A stretch of DNA of 44,637 bases from Sphaerobacteraceae bacterium (GCA_007695115.1 REEK01000175.1:1-44637), one strand, 5' to 3'. Positions 32,237 through 40,789 are shown, counted from the first letter of the stretch. A program made the numbers and translations. Notes: generated by a model from the sequence alone, not told the origin.

Positions 32237-32887
32237 TCAGGACTGCTTCAACACAGATTCAGCTCGCTCCAGTGCCTCGGTCAGCTCCCGTTGCTGCCGC
32301 GACATCGTCAGATCCCCACGAGTGCGCTCCAGCACGCCACGAACCATATCGGTTGAGCGTCGCAGACCGCTGGTCACCGCATCCGGATAGTCAACTGTCA
32401 CCAGCAGGCCGTAGATATCGTCCATCATACTGAGCGTTCGCTCAGCACGCGAAAGGTCACCATTGCGGATCGTATCCAGCGTATGGCGGCGAAGCTCCCC
32501 GGCAGCCTCGGCCAGGCCGTTCAGGAAAACGGCATCGTCAACCCGGAGCGAGTCCGGATCTGGCAACTCGGTGCCTTCGATAATCGCCAGCGTGATCCAC
32601 GCTTCGGCAAACTCCTTCTGCGAGTCCTGAACATAGCCTGACCAGTAGATCTTCGGCTGAGTCTTCAACTCGTCGATCAGCGCATCCAGAATGGTCTGCG
32701 CCTGGGACAGCAACTCACGTGCGGTATCGAACTCCGCCCGGTGAATCGCACGGATCGCATTTGCACAGAGTCGCACGACTTGACGAGTCTCAGCCAGGGC
32801 ACGTTCCCGGGCGGTATTGACCGCCTCCAGTCTGCCGATCGCTGCTTCGCCGATTTCCTGCAATCCGCGTGGAGTCTTATCTGTCAC
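32237..32887 (-). CDS. Translin-family protein
   Basis: This 216-residue all-helical protein resembles translin, a nucleic-acid-binding family best known in eukaryotes, with prokaryotic homologues grouped in COG2178. The diagnostic C-terminal pattern YPDAVTSGLRRSTDMVRGVLERTRGDLTM (core YPDAVTSGLRR, ERTRGDLT) and the central GLAEAAGELRRHTLDT match the family well. Eukaryotic translin forms octameric rings with TRAX that act as an endoribonuclease; the catalytic Glu residues of TRAX are not readily assigned here. An RNA-binding or RNA-processing role is inferred. Length and helix pattern are normal for the family. It is monocistronic, convergent with the M14 gene and divergent from tRNA-Arg. 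Confidence 0.88.
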   Translation of the reverse strand: MTDKTPRGLQEIGEAAIGRLEAVNTARERALAETRQVVRLCANAIRAIHRAEFDTARELLSQAQTILDALIDELKTQPKIYWSGYVQDSQKEFAEAWITLAIIEGTELPDPDSLRVDDAVFLNGLAEAAGELRRHTLDTIRNGDLSRAERTLSMMDDIYGLLVTVDYPDAVTSGLRRSTDMVRGVLERTRGDLTMSRQQRELTEALERAESVLKQS

Positions 32888-32968
32888 AGTATCCCCTTTC
32901 GGGCATTCACGGTCACGTCAGGTTGTCAGTTCGCGTCGTTCTGTACTCACGGTCTACGGCCTATGCTA

Positions 32969-32977
32969 TGGTATACT
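32969..32977 (+). promoter_or_regulatory. Extended -10 promoter of tRNA-Arg
   Basis: TGGTATACT is an extended -10 box placed about 55 nt upstream of the tRNA, with no consensus -35. cinA starts about 80 nt after the tRNA and may share this promoter. Confidence 0.5.
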
Positions 32978-33032
32978 ACGCAGTGCTGACGGGCAGCCTC
33001 ACGCATAATCGTTGTACCGTCGCAAACACGAC

Positions 33033-33105
33033 GCCCTCGTAGCTCAACGGATAGAGCACTTGGCTTCGGACCAAGGGGTTGGGGGTTCGAGTCCCTCCGA
33101 GGGTA
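33033..33105 (+). tRNA. tRNA-Arg (anticodon TCG)
   Basis: A full cloverleaf is visible: acceptor GCCCTCG pairs with 33098-33104, D-arm GCTC/GAGC, anticodon arm CTTGG-CTTCGGA-CCAAG with anticodon TCG at 33066-33068, and a T-arm with loop TTCGAGT. The discriminator base is A, and CCA is not encoded. It decodes CGA and probably other CGN codons. Confidence 0.96.
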
Positions 33106-33186
33106 TTGATTCTGAACGCCGGGTGCCGCATAGTGCATCCGGCGTTCGTCTATGTAATGACCATGTTCGAGATGTATGGAGGTCGC

Positions 33187-34401
33187 ATGAAGGCAGTCGT
33201 TATGTCGATTGGGTCTGAGCTACTTGGCGGGTTCCTGACCGATACCAACGCGACCTTTCTCGCTCAGGATATGTCCGCGGCCGGAATCGATCTCGTCGGA
33301 GTCATGCAGGTCGGCGACGATCGCGACCGGATCGCCCAGGTGATCGGCCGGGCCGCAGACGATGCCGAACTGGTGGTCATTACCGGTGGCGTTGGACCGA
33401 CTGAAGATGATCTGACACGCGAGGCGATCGCCCACTATGTCGGCGAAGAAGTCATTGTGGATCCAGAGCAACTTGAGATCGTCAAACGTTTTTTCTCGGG
33501 GCGAGGCATCAGCATGCCAGAACGAAACGCCAAGCAAGCCTGGTTGATCCCGTCCTCCGAGGCGCTTCCCAACCCGGTTGGAACCGCGCCCGGCTGGTTT
33601 GTGCGCCACCACGACACCATCATCGTCTCTATGCCCGGGGTTCCGCGAGAGATGCGCCGCATGTGGCGAGATCAGGTTCTCCCCCGACTCGAGGATCGGC
33701 TCGACTCCACCGCGATCGTATCCACCACCATCAAAACGATCGGTATCGGCGAATCCGCCGCCGAGGATATGGTCAAAGACATCATTCATCGGGGCAACCC
33801 GATTGTCGCCACCTACGCCAAGAACGACGGCGTTCACATCCGGGTCACGGCTTCAGACGCAGACCGGGCCAGAGCGCAGGATCTGGTGGATCGCACCGAA
33901 GCAGAGATCCGGGAGCTTTTCGGCGCTCACGCCTACGGCAACCTCGACACCCGACTCGGGCACGCGATTCTCGCTCAGTGCCAGCGTCGAGGAACGGCTA
34001 TCCGGGTTCATGAAGCCGGATCAGCCGGGCGAATTGTCAACCTTCTGGCTGAGGAGTCTGAGCTCGCCGGATGGTTCGCTGGCGGAGTTACCGATCAATT
34101 CGCTGATGCGGCGATGAAAGCCGGGATAGCGCTCGACGCTGAGGATGCGCCGATCGAACTGGCACGCCATTTGGCGCGGGCCGGTGGAAACAGTCCGCAG
34201 TCTGCGCTTATCGCTGTGGTCGCCCGGGCTGGCGAACCGATCGACGAAGAGCGCTTCGCGGGCGACATCGCATTCTGCCTGAATCTCGATGGGAACCTGC
34301 GCGAGCGCACTCATCGTGTCGAAGCGAACCACTCGGAGCTTCGCCGACGGGCTGCACTCTGGGCTAGCGAGTTTCTCCACGTCACGCTGGCAACAGCCTG
34401 A
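33187..34401 (+). CDS. cinA: CinA family protein with degenerate C-terminal domain
   Basis: This 404-residue protein has the CinA two-domain layout. The N-terminal MoaB/MogA-like domain is well conserved (IGSELLGGFLTDTNATFLA, VVITGGVGPTEDDLTREA, IVSMPGVPREMRRMW); in relatives this domain hydrolyses ADP-ribose pyrophosphates. The C-terminal domain, normally an NMN deamidase with an ESCTGG-type motif, here reads HEAGSAGRIVNLL (about 275-287), so the catalytic Ser position is altered. Deamidase activity is therefore doubtful. ATG 33187 is preceded by GGAGG with 4-nt spacing. It lies just downstream of tRNA-Arg and converges on the GT2 gene. Confidence 0.92.
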   Translation: MKAVVMSIGSELLGGFLTDTNATFLAQDMSAAGIDLVGVMQVGDDRDRIAQVIGRAADDAELVVITGGVGPTEDDLTREAIAHYVGEEVIVDPEQLEIVKRFFSGRGISMPERNAKQAWLIPSSEALPNPVGTAPGWFVRHHDTIIVSMPGVPREMRRMWRDQVLPRLEDRLDSTAIVSTTIKTIGIGESAAEDMVKDIIHRGNPIVATYAKNDGVHIRVTASDADRARAQDLVDRTEAEIRELFGAHAYGNLDTRLGHAILAQCQRRGTAIRVHEAGSAGRIVNLLAEESELAGWFAGGVTDQFADAAMKAGIALDAEDAPIELARHLARAGGNSPQSALIAVVARAGEPIDEERFAGDIAFCLNLDGNLRERTHRVEANHSELRRRAALWASEFLHVTLATA

Positions 34402-34424
34402 CCCGACCCGGGACAACTGCACCG

Positions 34425-35429
34425 CTATTCTTCCGGAATGGATCGCCAGTCCCGGCGCAGGCCGTATATTCGTGCGCGCCAGATCAATCCAGCCGGATAG
34501 CCCACCATCTTGGCGACATCGCCAGCAGCTCGCAGAAACGCAGTGAGCGGCGTCAGTCGGACCGTTCTGGCCAGGCTGCGATCTGAGCGCACCCAGAGAC
34601 GCTGTACCGGTCGTCGAAGATAGGCGATCGAGCCAGCCAGGACCAGCAGTCGCCATAAAGGGGAGCGGACCAGCACGAGTGACGGAAGCACAATCAGATA
34701 GGTCAGATATCTGATCAGGTGCCGCTTCCAGAACAATCCGGCCTTCCCGTCACCACGTGCATAGCGATAGTACTGCTTCCAGAAGCCGCCGATATCAGGG
34801 CGAGGCCGGAACGAGACCGTCGCCTCTGGAACGAAACTGAACCGCGCTCCCGCCCGTTTCATCCGCAGATCGAACACCACATCCTCACAGTAGTCGAGCC
34901 ATTCCGGATACTGCATCCCGGCACCGAACCAGCTCCGCCGAAAAGCCACCGATCTACTCGATGGGAGAAAGGTCTCCGGGTCGATCTCAACGGCGTCCGG
35001 CAGCGTGGTTGCGGCCAGGGCCGCCTCGAAATCGGTCTGCGTATCGGGCACGAAAAACCCGGCAGCGACATCGATTCCTTGAGATCGATCCTCGAACGGC
35101 CTGATCAGATGTTCCAGCCAGCGATCGTCCAGCACGGTTCCCGCATCAGTGACCGCGACAATCTCACCGTTAGCGCGCTCGAGCGCGATGTTTCTCCCAC
35201 GGGAGATATTGGCACCCTTCGCGATGATCGTCATCAGCGGAAGCCTCACCTGCCACTCCTGCAGGATTCTCAAGCTGTCGTCCGTTGAGCCACCATCGAC
35301 AACGATGATCTCATCGGGTGGTCGGGTTTGACGCGAAATGGAGGCAAGCAAACCCGGCAAGGAAGCCGCTTCGTTGAAAATGGTGGTGATGAGGCTGACG
35401 TTCACCGAATTCGGCGACCTACCACTCAT
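34425..35429 (-). CDS. GT2-family glycosyltransferase
   Basis: This 334-residue GT-A glycosyltransferase has the inverting family 2 fold: VSLITTIFNEAASLPGLL, DEIIVVDGGSTDDSL and the DxD-region VAVTDAGTVLD in the first half, then acceptor-domain motifs including YCEDVVFDLRMKRAG. Two hydrophobic segments near residues 235-270 suggest membrane attachment. Sugar and acceptor are unknown. Its ATG overlaps the 3' end of ybeY by 11 nt, making it the last gene of the yqeY, 7TM-HD, ybeY set. The product may act on lipid or cell-envelope glycans. Confidence 0.91.
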   Translation of the reverse strand: MSGRSPNSVNVSLITTIFNEAASLPGLLASISRQTRPPDEIIVVDGGSTDDSLRILQEWQVRLPLMTIIAKGANISRGRNIALERANGEIVAVTDAGTVLDDRWLEHLIRPFEDRSQGIDVAAGFFVPDTQTDFEAALAATTLPDAVEIDPETFLPSSRSVAFRRSWFGAGMQYPEWLDYCEDVVFDLRMKRAGARFSFVPEATVSFRPRPDIGGFWKQYYRYARGDGKAGLFWKRHLIRYLTYLIVLPSLVLVRSPLWRLLVLAGSIAYLRRPVQRLWVRSDRSLARTVRLTPLTAFLRAAGDVAKMVGYPAGLIWRARIYGLRRDWRSIPEE

Positions 35430-35868
35430 CGGGATACTCCCGCTCGAACGCTTCGAGAATCACATCCTGTCGCGCGATCATCTCGCGTCGGGAGTCCGGA
35501 TCGAGATCATCATACCCGGCGATATGCAGCAAGCCGTGCAGGCACAGATAAGCCACTTCTCGAGCCGTCGAATGGCCTGCATCGCTTGCCTGAACGGCCG
35601 CGGTATCTACCGAAACGGCGATGTCACCGATATACCCACCAGGCTCTTCATCTGAAGGAAACGTGATCACATCTGTGGCACCCGGGATGTTCATGTACTG
35701 CAGATGGAGACCGGCAATCTCATCGTCAGTGCAGAGCCAGATCCCGAGTTCGCCCCGGATCTGTTCACGGTCGGCGGCGAAACTCATCAGATCGGACAGG
35801 CGCTTCAGATCTGGAATTGCCCCGCTCGCCGTTACATTGATTCCCGTGAAGAAAGGCGTTCCCGGCAT
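35419..35868 (-). CDS. ybeY: rRNA maturation RNase YbeY
   Basis: YbeY is a zinc-dependent endoribonuclease needed for 16S rRNA 3' end maturation and ribosome quality control. The 149-residue protein has the expected TDVITFPSDE and GYIGDIAVSVDTA strands and the metal motif HGLLHIAGYDDLDPDSR. In the usual HGxLHLxGYDH motif the third zinc ligand is His; here that position (residue 121) is Asp. The ATG overlaps the stop of the upstream 7TM-HD gene by one base (ATGA-type junction). The gene order HD phosphodiesterase then ybeY is common in bacteria and supports the assignment. Confidence 0.95.
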   Translation of the reverse strand: MPGTPFFTGINVTASGAIPDLKRLSDLMSFAADREQIRGELGIWLCTDDEIAGLHLQYMNIPGATDVITFPSDEEPGGYIGDIAVSVDTAAVQASDAGHSTAREVAYLCLHGLLHIAGYDDLDPDSRREMIARQDVILEAFEREYPDEW

Positions 35869-38063
35869 CAGTTCGACTCAGCAGTGGCGACGTCAGATGC
35901 GGTCTGGCCCCGGGCCGTTCGAGTCGACTCCGGGTACTCGATGCGCGGATGGTAGACACCTTCGAGAATCGAGATGAAGATCCCCTTGATGTCCTCGATC
36001 TGCTTGATCGTAAGGTCGCATTCGTCCAGTTGTCCATCGTCGATACGATCCCGAATGATTCCGTCGACGATACGGTCCAGTTGAGAGCGCTTTACCGTCT
36101 CTCCAGCGGCCTCATCGACGGTCTCCTCATAAAGGGACCCACTCTGCGACATCGAACGCACGGCGGCTTCGACACTGTCAGCCAGGAGAATAATCCCTGC
36201 TTCCTTCGTCTGAGGTTTCGGACCCTCATACCGGAAGTCCGCTTCTTCCACATCCTCACCAGATTTGACGGCCTGGTTGTAGAAATACTTCACCAGTGTC
36301 GTTCCGTGGTGTTGCTCGATGACATCCACGATCGGCTTCGGCACCCGTGCCTTTCTCGCCATGCGGACCCCGTCTGCAACGTGGTCCAGAATGATCTGGG
36401 CACTGCTTCGCGGGTCGAGCGAATCATGAATATTGGAGCGGTTAGCCTGATTTTCAATAAAGAACGTTGGGCGCATCAGCTTACCGATGTCGTGATACAT
36501 CACCGCGACACGGGCGAAGAGTGGATCACCACCGACGCGCTCGGCAGCACTTTCCGCCAGATTGCTGACGACGATGCTGTGATGATAGGTTCCCGGCGCC
36601 TCACGGGTGAGTCGGTAGAGCAATGGCTGATTTGGATGAGCGAGTTCCAGCAGCTGGAGGTGAGTCGTAATGCCGAACATCGTCCCCAGCAAGCTGAAGA
36701 ACAGGAACGTCAGACTGGCGGAGAGCGCGCCATTGACCGCCGAACTGACCAGCAACGAGCCGGCATTCGGCATGTCCAGGTTGCCTTCCATCAGGTGGAA
36801 GAGTGAGGCAGCCACGAACGTGGTAGCTCCGACTGACAGGCCCGCAAAGAGGAATGTCACCGTTCGCTCCGCACGCCAGATAACGGCGGCACCGGCAACG
36901 GCAGCCAGAATGGTTACGAACGCGATCTCGAACATGGATCCGCTGACGATACCCAGATACAGGCCCACAAATCCGCCGACAACGACGGCAAAGTGGAAAT
37001 CGATGAGGATCGCCAATAGCATGATTGCTGCGGCTGCCGGGAACATATAGAGCAAGTCTTCATTCACCAGCACAAAACGACCGGCGACGAGCGGCACTGC
37101 GACGACCAGCGCCACCAGCAGCAACTGACGGGAGCGACAGACGTCCGGCGCAAACTTGCCCAGATACAACACCATCGCCAGCGTCACCAGGCTCAGCAAT
37201 CCGACCACGCCGGCGAACTGATCCCACGTTTGCTCAGGACTCAACAGGCCGAAATACTCCAACTGCTCGATGTGATAGCGAGTAACCGGATCGCCTTCTC
37301 GAACAATGATCTGCCCGGCCTGCACCGTCATCATCACCGGCTCGACGTCGGCGGCAGCCTCTTCACGAGCTTCGATCGTCGCCTCTTCGTCGACTTCGAC
37401 GTTGGCGCGCACGTAGGGCCTGGCAAGCGCAACTGCCAGATTACGTTCGCTCGCCGACATCTGAGGATCGGAGCGCTGAGGCATCGCATCTCGAACACCA
37501 GCGACATCTTCAGCTGAAATCTCTTCTTCAAAAACTTCGTCGAGGAGTCGGACAGCCTCGGTGCGTACGCGCTCCCAGGCGACCTCATTCAGTTCCAGCA
37601 GGGAATCCGCTTGTGAGTCGGACAAGCCTTCTGCCAGGGAGTGAATCTGCTCGATCTCATCATCATCGATCTCACCAGCCCGGATCTCGTCGATTCCTTC
37701 GAGCGCGCTGTTGAGATCACTGATCTGGTCTGGGGCGACCGATGGATCATCGCGCAGCACAATATTACGGGAGTCGTTATACGCTTCTTCCCGGCGCTCT
37801 TCGGTTCTCAGTTCACTGATGAATGTTTCGGTACGAGGGGCCCGGTAGGATCGATCCGCGATCTCACCTTCCTGAAGAACGACGCTGTCAGTCGCCCAGG
37901 TGACATAGACACTGGCAGTGCCGAGCGCAACGATCACCATGCCGAAGACTGCCAGAATCAGCGTCATCCGCATCAGATCGGAACCACGCTGATACCAGGA
38001 CAGCCAGCCACGGTCCCGCGGACTCCGGTTTCGTTGATGATTCGAGCGAGATGGAGTGCTCAT
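35868..38063 (-). CDS. 7TM-HD family cyclic-di-AMP phosphodiesterase (PgpH-like)
   Basis: This 731-residue membrane enzyme resembles PgpH, which hydrolyses c-di-AMP to pApA. Layout: a short basic cytoplasmic N-terminus, one membrane helix (about 30-50), an extracytoplasmic 7TMR-HDED sensor region (about 55-290, rich in Glu/Asp), six or seven membrane helices (about 290-480), and a cytosolic HD domain with the metal motif VMYHDIGKLMRP (about residue 521), then DSLDPRSSAQIILDHV and HHGTTLVKYFY. The HD and other metal ligands look intact. Substrate assignment comes from family knowledge. The gene lies between yqeY and ybeY. c-di-AMP often regulates cell-wall hydrolases and K+ uptake. Confidence 0.93.
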   Translation of the reverse strand: MSTPSRSNHQRNRSPRDRGWLSWYQRGSDLMRMTLILAVFGMVIVALGTASVYVTWATDSVVLQEGEIADRSYRAPRTETFISELRTEERREEAYNDSRNIVLRDDPSVAPDQISDLNSALEGIDEIRAGEIDDDEIEQIHSLAEGLSDSQADSLLELNEVAWERVRTEAVRLLDEVFEEEISAEDVAGVRDAMPQRSDPQMSASERNLAVALARPYVRANVEVDEEATIEAREEAAADVEPVMMTVQAGQIIVREGDPVTRYHIEQLEYFGLLSPEQTWDQFAGVVGLLSLVTLAMVLYLGKFAPDVCRSRQLLLVALVVAVPLVAGRFVLVNEDLLYMFPAAAAIMLLAILIDFHFAVVVGGFVGLYLGIVSGSMFEIAFVTILAAVAGAAVIWRAERTVTFLFAGLSVGATTFVAASLFHLMEGNLDMPNAGSLLVSSAVNGALSASLTFLFFSLLGTMFGITTHLQLLELAHPNQPLLYRLTREAPGTYHHSIVVSNLAESAAERVGGDPLFARVAVMYHDIGKLMRPTFFIENQANRSNIHDSLDPRSSAQIILDHVADGVRMARKARVPKPIVDVIEQHHGTTLVKYFYNQAVKSGEDVEEADFRYEGPKPQTKEAGIILLADSVEAAVRSMSQSGSLYEETVDEAAGETVKRSQLDRIVDGIIRDRIDDGQLDECDLTIKQIEDIKGIFISILEGVYHPRIEYPESTRTARGQTASDVATAESN

Positions 38064-38146
38064 ATAATCACTCGAGGTGCCAGGTGGACTGGGGCTCGAA
38101 TTCGATCAACCGCGCCAACACAGGAGCAGTGCCGATCTGACCCGAT

Positions 38147-38620
38147 CTACGAGGTAGCCTCGCCATTTGCTCGCTGTTCCAGAACGTTCCGGGCTGCTTC
38201 AGAAATCGCTCGACCCTCAGCTCGAGTACCGACTCGCTCACGAAGCGGTCCCATGAGCTTGCCCATATCTCTGGCGCCAGCCAGATCCAGCTCCTCAGCC
38301 AGACTGGCCGCGATCTGTTCGATCTCAGCCTGATCCATTTGAGGCGGTAAGTATGTCTCCAGGATAACGATCTGTGCTGCCTCGGCGTCGACCAGATCCT
38401 GGCGATTGCCCTTCTGAAACTGTTCGATCGATTCCCGACGCTGCTTGATCTGGCGCTGGATAACGCCCAGAACCTCATCGTCGGTCAGTTCCCGACCTTT
38501 TTCGATCTCGGCGTTCTTCACCTCTGAGCGAAGATACCTTAGCACGTCGCGGCGTTCTGCGTCCTTCTGCCGCATGGCCGTGCCGAGATCCGAGACCAGT
38601 CGCTCTGCAATTGACGTCAT
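38147..38620 (-). CDS. yqeY: GatB/YqeY domain protein
   Basis: This 157-residue protein is a YqeY-type stand-alone tail domain of the GatB/Aspartyl-tRNA amidotransferase family. Characteristic sequence includes AMRQKDAERRDVLRYLRSEVKNAEIEKG, RQIKQRRESIEQF (short core) and the C-terminal DMGKLMGPLRERVGTRAEGRAI, which matches the GatB-tail consensus KxMGxVMxxLKxxxxGxxDG. Function is unclear; a tRNA-related role is suspected from the homology. ATG 38620 is supported by GGAAGG upstream; an in-frame extension to 38659 is less likely. It leads the minus-strand set with the 7TM-HD gene and ybeY. Confidence 0.92.
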   Translation of the reverse strand: MTSIAERLVSDLGTAMRQKDAERRDVLRYLRSEVKNAEIEKGRELTDDEVLGVIQRQIKQRRESIEQFQKGNRQDLVDAEAAQIVILETYLPPQMDQAEIEQIAASLAEELDLAGARDMGKLMGPLRERVGTRAEGRAISEAARNVLEQRANGEATS

Positions 38621-38752
38621 ATCGCCTTCCAACCTCTGGCTTCCCCGCATCCGAATCACGCGAGTAGCAATTACATGGGGATCGGATTCGGTGAGAGGAA
38701 CGTAGCTGGGCGACTACACACCCAGGAGGAAACATCGACGCGAAACTGCGAC

Positions 38753-38782
38753 ATTATAGCCCGTGCAGCGAGAGGCAGTCAA
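38753..38782 (-). promoter_or_regulatory. Promoter of the yqeY operon
   Basis: On the minus strand TTGACT (38777-38782) and a perfect TATAAT (38753-38758) are 18 bp apart. Transcription should start near 38746. Confidence 0.65.
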
Positions 38783-38861
38783 CGCGAAGCGATGCGAGTT
38801 ATGTCTTGTTGCTTCATATCTCGTTGGCGCTCTGGTGGCAGTTCCGTTGGAGAGATTCGAT

Positions 38862-38890
38862 TTGACAGGCTCCCACGGCTGGAGTAAAAT
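38862..38890 (+). promoter_or_regulatory. Promoter of tRNA-Gly
   Basis: Consensus TTGACA (38862-38867) is 17 bp from TAAAAT (38885-38890), giving a start near 38897, about 28 nt before the tRNA. Confidence 0.75.
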
Positions 38891-38924
38891 CGTGACTGTT
38901 ACGCCAAGCGCGTGCATCGACAAT

Positions 38925-38999
38925 GCGGAAGTGGCTCAGTGGTAGAGCATCTCCTTGCCAAGGAGAAGGTCGTGGGTTCGAATCCCATCTTCCGCTCCA
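38925..38999 (+). tRNA. tRNA-Gly (anticodon GCC)
   Basis: Acceptor GCGGAAG pairs with 38989-38995; anticodon arm TCTCC-TTGCCAA-GGAGA carries GCC. T-arm has loop TTCGAAT. The discriminator is T and the terminal CCA (38997-38999) is encoded. Confidence 0.96.
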
Positions 39000-39010
39000 G
39001 ACGATCCGGA

Positions 39011-39038
39011 ACGGACCCTCACAAAAAGGGTCCGTTTT
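39011..39038 (+). terminator. Terminator after tRNA-Gly
   Basis: A 9-bp perfect stem (39011-39019 with 39027-39035), 7-nt loop and a TTT tail follow tRNA-Gly directly. It separates tRNA-Gly from tRNA-Leu. Confidence 0.75.
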
Positions 39039-39069
39039 GTGTTCCGGTCGCTGTGCTCGCAACCATCGT

Positions 39070-39152
39070 GCGGAAATGGCGGAATGGCAGACGCTGCGGT
39101 CTTAAAAACCGTTGGGGGTAACCCCGTCCGGGTTCGAGTCCCGGTTTCCGCA
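39070..39152 (+). tRNA. tRNA-Leu (anticodon TAA)
   Basis: Class II tRNA of 83 nt: acceptor GCGGAAA pairs with 39145-39151, anticodon loop CTTAAAA carries TAA, and a long variable arm (TTGGGGGTAACCCCGT) precedes the T-arm with loop TTCGAGT. CCA is not encoded. Confidence 0.95.
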
Positions 39153-39219
39153 CTCATTTTGAACTCAGAGTCTCCAACGCTCCTGACCGGTGCGAGGCCG
39201 GTGCCGGGCGCGCGGGGTG

Positions 39220-40788
39220 CTAGTGCCCCGGTTCGCTGGCCGCAGCAGGGGTTTTCCCGTTTCCGGCGTGGTCAGAAACGACTTTTGGGAATGTGAGGCG
39301 CATGGTTGTTCCACGTTCGTCGCTCTCAGCGATCCAGCATCGACCACCGTTCATCTCGAGAATCCGCCGTACGATCGCCAGCCCCATTCCCGTGCCACTT
39401 GGATTGAGCGTTCTGCCGCTGGGCAGCCGCTGAAGCATCACGAAAGCCTTATCCCTGGCATCAGGCGGAATTCCACCGCCGTTATCGCCTACGGTGATCT
39501 CCCAGGTCTTGACCATATCTCTGGCAGTAATCCAGATTCGCGGTTCACGGGAGTGCGGGGTGTACTGCACAGCATTGTCGATCAGATTGGTGAATACTCG
39601 CACCAGGTGCACGCGGTTCACTGCTACCGACGGCAGGGAACCGTCTACGGTCACTGTAGCTGATCGAGCATCAAGTTGATGGCGCAGCTGATCTCTCACG
39701 TCAGTTACGACGCTGTCGAGATCGGTCGGCTCGGAGCGCGCCTCATCACTGCCTACTCGCGAGAGTTCAAGAATATCCTCAAGAAGCTGGCGCATTTTGG
39801 CGGCGTTCGCCACGATACGATCCAGGTATGTGCGTGGGTCACCATCGAGCGATCCGCGCAAGTCTTGCTGGAGCAGCGTAGCCATACCCATAATCGAGAC
39901 CAGTGGGGCTTTCAGATCATGAGATGCCACATACACAAACTCCTGAAGCGCTCGATTGCTCCGTTCCAGCGCATCGTTAGAGTTCTTCAGCTCCGCTTTG
40001 CTTTCATAAAGTTGCGCTTCAGCCCGTTTCTGTGCCGTGATGTCATAGATCACCCCGTGCCAGTGAACAGGATCACCGGATTCATTGCGCACGAGCACCG
40101 CTTCTTCGTGAACCCATGCCAGACTGTCATCTCGCTTGTGCAACTGATAGCTGATCGAGGGAGACGCTCCAGTCAAGTCACTATGAGCGATTTGCGCAGC
40201 AACCGCTTCACGATGCTCAATGTGGATGTGATCGAGCCACGGGGTCTCGTCATTGTCGTCGATGTCGAGCAACGACACCATCTGCGGGCTCACGTAGGAT
40301 TTGCGCGCGTAGTTGGACGCATCCGAAATAAAGAATGCGGCCGGTATGTGCTCGACCAGTGAGCGATACAGGTAGTTCGCCTCGCGTTCGCTCGTCTGCA
40401 GCCGGGCACGCTCCACGGCATAACGGATGAAACGCTCGAGAACAAGGCTTGTCAGCCCGTCCTTATCAAGGAAGTCGACTGCGCCTCCCTCCATAGCCTC
40501 TATGTCGATTGCCCGGTTCGCCACACCAGTCAGCAACACGAACGGGATTTCTGAACCTGCTTCCATCAACTCTTGAATCAGGTCCACTCCGTTTTCAGCC
40601 CCAAGATGGTAGTCCATCAGGATAACGTCTACTCGTTTCCTGGAGATGTGCTCGAGCATTTCATCGCGATCAGCCGCCCAGCTCAATCTCAACCTGGCCG
40701 GAGCGCAGGATTCGAGCAACGGTCTGGTCAGAAGATACTCATCATGATCATCATCAACCAGGAGTACTTCCACAGTCCGGTCGTTCAT
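39220..40788 (-). CDS. Hybrid histidine kinase with N-terminal receiver and PAS domains
   Basis: This 522-residue protein has a receiver domain (about 5-125; phospho-acceptor Asp59 in ILMDYHLG), a PAS domain (about 140-260) and a HisKA-HATPase module with His290 in VASHDLKAPL, then NLIDNAVQYTPHS (N box) and TVGDNGGGIPP and GTGMGLAIVRRI (G boxes). It is soluble, so the stimulus is cytosolic or arrives as phosphate through its receiver. The ATG at 40788 lies 1 nt after the stop of the upstream response regulator gene, suggesting coupling; GTG 40812 would overlap it. It probably takes part in a phosphorelay with its two neighbours. Confidence 0.92.
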   Translation of the reverse strand: MNDRTVEVLLVDDDHDEYLLTRPLLESCAPARLRLSWAADRDEMLEHISRKRVDVILMDYHLGAENGVDLIQELMEAGSEIPFVLLTGVANRAIDIEAMEGGAVDFLDKDGLTSLVLERFIRYAVERARLQTSEREANYLYRSLVEHIPAAFFISDASNYARKSYVSPQMVSLLDIDDNDETPWLDHIHIEHREAVAAQIAHSDLTGASPSISYQLHKRDDSLAWVHEEAVLVRNESGDPVHWHGVIYDITAQKRAEAQLYESKAELKNSNDALERSNRALQEFVYVASHDLKAPLVSIMGMATLLQQDLRGSLDGDPRTYLDRIVANAAKMRQLLEDILELSRVGSDEARSEPTDLDSVVTDVRDQLRHQLDARSATVTVDGSLPSVAVNRVHLVRVFTNLIDNAVQYTPHSREPRIWITARDMVKTWEITVGDNGGGIPPDARDKAFVMLQRLPSGRTLNPSGTGMGLAIVRRILEMNGGRCWIAESDERGTTMRLTFPKVVSDHAGNGKTPAAASEPGH

Positions 40789-40789
40789 A

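Larger units (their letters stand above)
38621..38924. other. Divergent regulatory region between yqeY and tRNA-Gly
   Basis: This 300-bp gap holds two back-to-back promoters (minus for yqeY, plus for tRNA-Gly). The yqeY leader of about 125 nt contains an inverted repeat CCGAATC (38651-38657) with GATTCGG (38685-38691). No small gene is seen. Confidence 0.5.

Noticed and set aside
33012-33218. Open frame across tRNA-Arg
   Set aside because: It is translation through the tRNA gene, a common artefact.
38660-38690. An ATG-TAA start-stop pair in the yqeY leader
   Set aside because: No ribosome binding site precedes it, and a 6-nt element arises often by chance.
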